NCBI GenBank assembly: GCA_964402115.1
Contig: CAYOBW010000115.1
Coordinates: forward strand, 1 to 21,476
Source of the DNA: CAYOBW01 sp964402115
GTDB taxonomy: Bacteria > Verrucomicrobiota > Kiritimatiellia > UBA8416 > CAYOBW01
Direction of reading: 5' to 3'
DNA: 21,476 nucleotides
Positions 1-9,000 of the stretch are shown here, piece after piece. A model generated the notes under the pieces. The model saw only the letters and a list, made by a program, of their open reading frames with translations, did no database searches and was not told where the DNA came from. Every line of letters begins with the position of its first letter. Within the stretch, counting starts at the first letter, position 1. A program made the translations under genes and the position numbers.

Positions 1-2
1 GA

Positions 3-3000
3 AATCACAGCCAGCGCCAACGAAACACACTAGAGCGAAGGGGATACCCAGTTCCGCGCGATTCATTCAGCAATACAGCTACGGTCACGGGCGCCGTGCT
101 CAACGTCACCAACCTGGTCGCGAACGGTTCTGGCGAAACGGACGACACCAGCGCTGCCTACGGCATGACGGTCGGGACGTTGACCAAGTCAATCTACGCC
201 GTCAACGGTAACCGGTCGTTCGCCTCTCCCGTCAATGTGCGTCCGGGCGACACGCTCACGTACCGGTTGCGTTACAGCATTCCGAGCGGCGACGTCGAGA
301 ACCTGAGGCTGTATGACTATCTGCCGCTGCCCGTCTTCAGGGCGGGGGACCCCGACGCGAACGGCGGCAGCGGACCCAGTTGGGTCTTCGAGGACGTGAT
401 TAGCGCGAGTACGCCGGTCGCCGGGCACGCAAAGTACGGCACGAACGAGACGTTTCGAGCCATCCGGGGCTCGACACCCACGGTTTCGGTTGTCACGAAC
501 GCCGGCAACAACACGCTGGTCTTTGACTATGGCACTTACAGCCACGTGGCCAACAATGGCCCCTACCATGTGGACATCCTCTTCACGGTCGTTGTGTCCA
601 CGGACCCCTTTGCCGACGCGTTGTTCCTCACGAATCAGGCGGAATCGCGCGAACAGAACACCGCCGCGGCGGTTGCAAGCACGGCCGCGATCATCCAGAT
701 TGTCCTGAACGAACCGCATGTGGACATTTTCAAAGGCGTGGTGGGCAGCACCAAGACCGGTGGCAAGGTCGTCAGCGGGATCGCCTTCGGCGCCCCGGGC
801 AACGCCGCGGCCTTCACCGCGGGCAGCTTTACGACCGTCGCTCAGTCAACGGCCATCGCCGCGGAGGATCTCATCACGGGAACGCTTCCCGACGCTGGCG
901 ACAAGGTCCGCTACGCCGCTGCCTTGCAGAACACCGGCCGCTCCGATGCTTTCGACGTGCGGTTCTTCGATACGATCCCCCCCGCCTACGCCAAGCCGGT
1001 AACGACCGATGCGGCCGTCTTCGCTACCCAGATCAATCTCATCGTCCAGCGGGGCGGCAGCCTCACGGCGCTGACCTACGGTACGGACTACATTGTCACT
1101 TGGGACCAGCCGGGCGGGAAATTCACCGTCGAACTGGTGGACAACTACAATGCCGCGCCAGGTCTCGGCGGCTTGAATCGCGGCTATGATTCCGGCATTG
1201 ACGCAGCCATCACCGACGGCTCCAACGGCGTCATCATCACTTACGACCTCACCGTGGCCAGTTCCACGGCGGCCAACACCACCATTCCGAACACCGCGAC
1301 CCTGTCGAACTACGCGGGCGCTGAAGGCGCGGTCGATTTCACCGCGCAGGACCAGACGGAAAGCGCCACGGTCAAGACCGCCCTGCCCACGTTCGTCAAA
1401 GCGGTGACCGGCACCGAATTCAACGTGACCGGCAACGGCCAGTTCCAGGCCGTCATCGGCGAAAAGGTTACCTACACGCTGACCGTCACCGTGCCGGAGG
1501 GGCGTACGCCGGCCGCGCAGGTCGTGGACACGCTGGACCAGGGCCTGGCGTTCGTGGGGCTGGTGAGCACCACGCCTTCCGTCGGCGTGACCGTGGCGAA
1601 CAACCCGGCGACGGTCACCATTCTGGATGTCGGCGTGGCACGGTCCATTCGGTTCACGCTTGGCGACGTCCAGAACAACAACACAGGCAACTCTGGCGCC
1701 GACAGAGTCACGCTCGTGTTCGAGGCCATCGTCTTGAACCAGAACACGCTGCCCGTTCCGAACGGCAACCAGGCCGGCACCTCGCTCAACAACACCGCGC
1801 AGTTCACGGCCACAGGCGTTGCGGCTATCAATAGCACCCCGGCGCAGACCGTCACGCTCGTCGAGCCAACGCTCACGCTCACCAAGCAAATCGCCCCCGA
1901 CAGCGGAGGCGTTTCCGGCGTCTACGCCAACACTCTGGCCGGCAGCGACGCCGGCAACGTGCTCTTCTACAAGATCGCGATCACCCACGCGGGAGCGCCG
2001 GCGGCGTTCGATCTCGCCCTGACCGATGCGTTTCCGGCCAAACTCGCCGCGCCCACCATTTACTCGGCCGTGTCCACGCTGACGACCGTGGGCGGCGTCG
2101 TCCGGTCCCTTGCGCCGGCCGACTTCCTGCTGACGGGCAACACGCTGACCTTCGCCGCAGGTCTCAACGTGGACTTGGCGGGGGGCGGCACCATAACGGT
2201 CGAGGTGCGGGCCAGCGCTGGCAGCTCCGTGGTTCCCGGCGAGAGCATAAACAACACCGCCACCATTGCCTGGACCAGTCTGGATGGGGACTACAGTGCC
2301 CAGCGCACGCCCAACAACGCCTCCAGCACGGAACGTTCCGGGGCCGGCGGTCCGGGCACCGATACGATTCTGAACAACTACGCCGCCGTCAACACCGCCG
2401 GGACCGGGCGGTTGACCATTGCCAGTCCGGTGTTGAACAAGATCGTTGCCGCCACCTCGGAGATCCACACGCTCGGAAATCAAACGCTGGCCGACTTCAA
2501 CGGCACGGGCTTCAGCGGGCTCACCGGTTCGTGGGTGGGGAACGTCACAGTTGGCGCGACCGCGGTACGCATTGCTGGGACCGCAACCGAGAACGGCGGC
2601 GGCTACATAGACTACGGTGCTGTGCGCGACTTGCGCGGGTACGCGACGCTCGGCGTGGTGCTGCGCGCGTTGACGGGGAACAACGCCACGCCGCTGCGGA
2701 TCCGCATCCGTGACACGGATGGCACGATCCAACGGTTCGATCTGGCGGCGAGTCCGACCGCAGGAGCCCCACGTTTCTCGTACCTGCTGCTCAGCAACAA
2801 CTTGTTGACACCCAATGCGATCGATGCCGTCGGTACGACGCCGGGTTTGAACCTGGCCGCCATTGACCGGATCTCACTGGACGGCGACGGGACGGGGGCT
2901 AACGCCGCTCGCCTGGAGATCGACGGCATTGTGGCCCTGCGCACGCTCGTCGTGCCCGGGGAGATCGTCCGCTACCGCCTCGTGGCCGAAATCCCGGAAG

Positions 3001-6000
3001 GTACGTCGTCAAGCCTGGAACTCCGCGATCGGCTACCCCCGGGGCTGCGCTTCATCAACGACGACAAGGTGCGGGTGGCGTTTCTGGCCAACGGCGGGGG
3101 GATCACGTCTTCGACGGACGCTGGTTCGGTCCCCGCTCTCGGCGGTCCGGCAACCGCCGGACTCAACTACATCGGCAGCGAAACGAACGTGAGCGACCGG
3201 AGTTTGCTGCCCAGTTCGGGGAGCGGACTTGCCATCGGGGAAGGCACCGCCTTCGATCTGAACGTTTCCGCAAGCCGGAACGCCGAAAACGACACCTACA
3301 CGGATGGCACCGATGTCTACTTCAAGCTGGGCTCGGTGGTGAACCTGGATAGCGACGCGGATGCCGAATTCGTGATCGTGGAGTTCAACGCGCTCGTCGA
3401 AAACGTTTCCGGGAGCCAGGCCGGGGTGTCCTTGCTGAACGATTTCGAGTTCCTGGTCAATGGCTTCGCCTCGGGCACCGCCGCTGCGACTTCGTCCCAG
3501 ACGGACTTCAGCAACCTGGTGGTGGTAGAACCGCGGATCGACAACCTCGCCAAGACGCTCACCGCCACGCCGGTGGATGCGGGTGACCCCGTCGTCTACC
3601 AGCTCAAGTTCTCGAACAACTCCGCCCACTTGGCTCAATACGCGCCACAGGTCCGGGTGGCGACCACCGCGTCGTTCGTCGCCACCTTCAACGCGACAGG
3701 CGGTTCCGGTGGCGCCGGACGTTACACCGGCGCACCCCTCGCCGTGGATGGTGTGACGCTCGTGGAGGGCGACCGGATCCTGGTGAAGAACCAGACCACC
3801 GCCGCCCAGAACGGCATCTACAAGGTCGTGGATGCCGCCAATGGCGTCTGGGACCGTGCCTCCGACTTCGACACCGCGGCGGAGTTGACCCTGGGTTACC
3901 GGGCCTACGTGTCGGCGGGCACCGCCAACGGCGGCAGGACCTTCGCCCTGGATGCCGCCGTGGCCACCATCAACGTGACGGCTCTCGCGTTCTCCGCGGT
4001 TGCCGTCAACCCGGCCGTGGGCGCGGCGACCGTGGCCAACGTCGCCGGCACATTCACAGCCGGACCGCCGACCACCATCACGGGTATCGCCCTGACCGGT
4101 GGCAATCTGCCGATAGATGGTGTGAACGTTGCCGTCGGGGATCGTGTTCTACTGAAGAATCAGACCACCAGCTCGCAGAACGGCATCTACACCGTGACCG
4201 GCCTAAGCGGTACGGCCTCGCTGACCCGTGCCGCCGATTTCGATGCCAGCGCCGAAGCCGTGCTCGGTCTCCAAACGTACGTGACGGCGGGCATCCTGAA
4301 TGGTGGCCGCACCTTTGCCCATAGCACGACCGCGGCGGTTACCCTGAACACGACCTCGCTCGCCTGGGCCGTGGTGGAACCGGTCACCGCCTTCGACCTC
4401 GTCCTGACCGACAGCCTGCCGGCGGACGTGCTGTTCCAGAGCCTGACGGTCACGACGCCCAGCGGCACCGACACCCGCACGAACAGCGGCGCCATCGCCG
4501 CCGGCTCTGTCACCGTGCCGGCGGTGGGGGCCAGTGGTACCGTTACGATCAACCTCGATTCCCTCGCTCCCGAGCTAAGAATCGCGGGAACGCCCAAGGA
4601 TGTGACCATCACCGTTAGCGGCGTCGTGGCCGCGGCGGCCGCGGCCCGCCGTGAGCTGTCGAACACCGCCAGACTCACCTTCACCAGCCTGCCCGGCGGC
4701 AAGGGTACAGCCAGCAATCCCACCGGTACCGATCCCACCACCAGCGGCTCGGTTGACGCCTCGGGCGGCCAGTATGGCGAACGCAACGGCAGCGGTGTGA
4801 CGGCCACCGACAACACGCCGGTTAACTACAACACCACCCAGCTCAACAACTACAGCGTCGGCGCGACGGTCAGCGCCTCGCTCGCCCGGCCCACGGTGGA
4901 TAAGTCCTTCAAGAACGGCTCTCTTACCGAGGACGACACCAGCCTCGCTTCGACGATCGGGGCCAACGGCGCCATTGGCGAGCAGATCACCTACGACATC
5001 CTCGTCACGCTGCCCGAAGGCAGCACGCCCGACGTCGTTGTGAATGACATCGTGCCGGCCGGTCTCCGTGTGGATAGTTATTCGGTGATCGTCGCCGCCA
5101 GCGGTAGCAGCCGGTTGAGTCAAAACTTCAACGGTACGCTGACCAGCAATCCGCCGAACATCGCACCCGCGCTGCCGGTGTCCGGCGCCAGCACGGTCTC
5201 GTTCAGCTTCGGCGCCTGCAGCGCGACGGCGGACGGCAATGCCGCCAACAACGCCTTCGTGCTGCGGTTGAACGCGACCGTGCTCAACGTCGTTGGCAAC
5301 CAGCAGGGCACCACCCTGGCCAACACGGCCACGCTGCGTTTCGACGATCCGGCGCTGGCCGACCGGATTGTGGCGGACGCCAACGCTGGCAATGACCCCG
5401 TAGTGACCGTGGTTGAGCCCGCGCTCTTCGTAGACAAGGCGGTCCCGGGGGGCGTGTTTGACGCCGGCGACCTGATTACGTATACCTTCACGATCAGTAA
5501 CAGCGGCAGCCAGGCGGCCTACGACGTGACCCTGAACGACCCCCTCCCGGCCGTTGTGCAGAGCCCGCAGATCTCGACCTTGCCCGGCGACTTCACGGCC
5601 GGCGGTTTCTACAGTTCGTCGGTGGTGGCGGCTAGTACGGCCAACGTAACCGGCTTCGCCGGGGGCGCGTTCACCGGCGCGCCAACGGCGCTGGATGGCG
5701 TCGCGCTGGCGAACGGCGATCGCGTGTTGGTCAAGGACCAGGCCGCCCCGGCGGAAAACGGCATCTATGTCGTGGTCAACGCCGCAGTCGGGAACTGGAG
5801 CCGCGCGACGGACTTCGACCAGGCGGCCGAGATCACGGTGGGCTACCGGGTGCGCGTCGCCGGGGGTGTCACGCAGACAGGCTTCGTCTACAGCCAGACG
5901 GCGACGGTGGTGACGGTCAACACCGACCCGCTCGCCTGGGCCTTGTACGCGGGCTCCTCCGCCAATTCGGCGGTTGTGGCGGCGACCACCGCCAACGTCG

Positions 6001-9000
6001 CCGGCTTCGCCGGGGGCGCGTTCGCGGGCGCGTCGGCAGCGCTGGACGGTGTTACGCTGGTCAACGGCGACCGCATACTGGTCAAGGACCAGACTGCCCC
6101 GGCGCAGAACGGCATCTACATCGTCGACAACGCCGCAGTCGGGAACTGGAGCCGCGCGACGGACTTCGACCAGACGGCCGAGATCACGGTTGTCTACCGG
6201 GTGCGCGTCGCCGGGGGCAGCACGCAGGCGGGTCGTGTCTATCGTCAGACGGCGACGGTGGCAACCGTCAATGCCGATCCGGTTGTCTGGCAGCTCGATT
6301 CCGGACTGGTGGCGCCGACGGTCAACGATTTCGAGATCGTCGCCGGCACGTTCCGATCCAGAGCGTCTTTCAGCCTGGATATTCCGCCGAACGGCAGCAT
6401 CACCCTCAAGGTCACCGGCACGGTGGGCAGCAATTACACGCCGGGTCAGGTGATCACGAACGCCGCGAGCCTGCAGTGGACGAGTCTCCAGGACCCCAAC
6501 GGTGAAGAACGCACCGGCGGCGGCGGCGTCAATGACTACACCACCGCGGATACGGTGAGTACCGTGGCGGGCGCGTTGTCCGGCGCGAAGTCGCTCTTCA
6601 GCACCGATCGGACGGAGACCTCCGGCAGCAACGTAACCATTGGCGAGCAGATCACATACGCCTTGAAGGTGACTCTGCCGGAAGGCGCCACGCCGAACCT
6701 CACCGTGACGGACGTCCTGCCGGCTGGGTTGCAGTACGCATCCTATCAGCTTATCACGACCCGAGCCGGTAGCCAGAACGCGGCCGGAACCTATCTGCTG
6801 GATGCCAACCTGGCCGGCACGGTGCCCGCTCCCGTCGTCAGCGGCGGCGTAAGCAGCGGCGACGATGCGACGTTCACGTTTGGGGCGATTGGCATCACGG
6901 GCGACAACATCGTGACGAACAACGCCTTCCTTGTCCTGGTCACGGCGCGCGTGCTGGATGTCGTCGGCAATGTTGGGTTTGCGCCGCCCGGTCAGACGGT
7001 GCTGGCGAACAGCGCCTCCTTCGATGTCGCAGGGGACGGCCGGCCGCCAATCGTGGTCGGGCCGCTGAACGTCACGGTTGTGGAACCGCGCATGAGCCTC
7101 GGCAAGAACATTCTGCAGGCACGTGCCGACGCCACGGACGTCCTGACGGTGGTGCTGACTGTCACGAACAGCGGGACGTCGGTCTCCTACGACACGATCG
7201 TGCGGGACGTACTCAATACGAACCATTTCAACGTTGCCACGCTCAACACCGGTGTCGTCGGTGTTGACTATCCGATCGGTTTCACGACGTTCACGAACAT
7301 AACCACCGGCGAGCTGCGCTATCAGGGTGGCTCGCTTGCGAACGGCACCGTCGCGACCTTCAGATTCCAGGTCGCGCTGACTGCGGGGGTTCTGCCCGGC
7401 GCGGTCAGCACCAACCTGGCAGCGGTTACGCAGGCGACGACGCTCGGCGGGACTGTGGCCGGCGAGCGCGACGAACCTGACGTTCAGGCGCAGGATACCG
7501 TTCGCATCAACGCCAGCGCGCTGCGCGGCTTCACGTACCTGGATGTCGACAACGACGGCGTGTTCGACGTTGGCGAGACTCCGATCGCCGGCGTGACGGT
7601 CCAGCTTTCGGGCACCGATTTCCTCGGCAATCCCGTGAGCCGCACCACAACGACCGACGGCACCGGGTTCTACGGCTTCGGCGGTTTGCGCCCGGGCTCC
7701 TATACGGTCACCGAAACCCAGCCCGTGGGCTACCTCGACGGCAAGGAAACCGCCGGTACGCCGTTCGGCGGCAGCGTAAACAACGGGGTGGAGAGCCAGG
7801 CGATCACGTCAGTCGTTATACCGTTGGGATCCGACCAGGCGGGCGTGGACTACAACTTCGGCGAACTACGTCCAAGCAGTCTCGCCGGATCGGTGTACCT
7901 GGACGTCAACCGGAACGGTGTTCTGGACGGCGGCGACACGGGCCTCGGCAACGTAACCGTCACGCTGACGGGTACGGATGATCGCGGCGCGCCGGTGTCG
8001 TCCGCCCTGCTCTCCCTGGTCAATGGTACCTACGTTTTTCAGAATCTGCGGCCCGGCACCTATACGATCTCCGAGACCCAGCCTTCGCTCTATAACGACG
8101 GCCAGGATGCCGCGGGCACCGCTGGCGGAACGGTCGGTAACGATGTCGTCTCGGCTATCTCCCTGACCCAGAACCAGAACGGCACGGGTTACAACTTCGG
8201 CGAAATGAATGCCGGGGTTATCGGCGATCGGGTCTGGTTGGACGAGGACGCGGACGGGGTGCAGGACGCGGGCGAGTCGGGGATTGCCAACGTAACGGTG
8301 ACCGTGCGCGACACGAACAACGTTACGATTGCGACAACGACCACCGACGCCGAAGGCCGCTACCTCTTTACCGGCATGCCGGTGGGCACGTTCACCGTGC
8401 TCGTGAACACCAGTTCCATGGCGGCCGGGCTGGCGGCAAACCAGACGTACGATCCGGACGCGACCGTGAACAATCAGACGACCGTGACGTTAACCTTGGG
8501 CCAGGTGGTCCTGACCGCCGACTTCGGCTACAACTGGGCGCCCACCTCCGACGTGACCGGCGGCACGAACACGGGCGCCATCGGCGACCGCGTCTGGGTG
8601 GATGCGGATGGCGACGGGAGACAGGACCCCGGCGAGCCGGGGCTGGGCGGCGTCACGGTGAGCCTGCTGGTGGACAGCAACGGCGACGGCGTCTACGGCG
8701 GTGCGGGCGACGCGGCGGCGGTGACGACCGTGACGGCGGCCGATGGCAGCTACATCTTCGACGGCCTGGTGGCGGGCGGCTACGTGGTGCAGGTCACGGC
8801 GCCGGGTTCGTACACGCAGACCGGCGATCCTGACGCCACGCTGGACAACAAGACGACGGCGCCGATCGTGCTGGCGCCGGGCGATGTCTTTGTGAACGCG
8901 GACTTCGGTTACCGGCCGACCGCCGGGACGACGGGCACGGTTTCGGGCACCGTCTGGATGGATGCCAACGTGAACCAGCAGGGGCCGGCCGGCACGCCCG

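Noticed and set aside
846..2732. Long minus-strand open frame (628 codons) opposite the giant gene
   Set aside because: Rich in Arg, Gly and His with no domain or signal; a shadow of the high-GC codon bias on the plus strand, where clear DUF11-like modules are coded.
5622..6311. CRISPR array or phage remnant suggested by the tandem repeats
   Set aside because: The units are 351 bp, coding and in frame, with no spacers. Only the repeat type resembles phage tail fibres; no other phage gene is present.
4575..7226. Minus-strand open frame of 883 codons
   Set aside because: It shows repeats only because it lies opposite the tail-fibre-like and DUF11 repeats; low-complexity Arg/Val/Gly/Asp composition and no recognisable motif.
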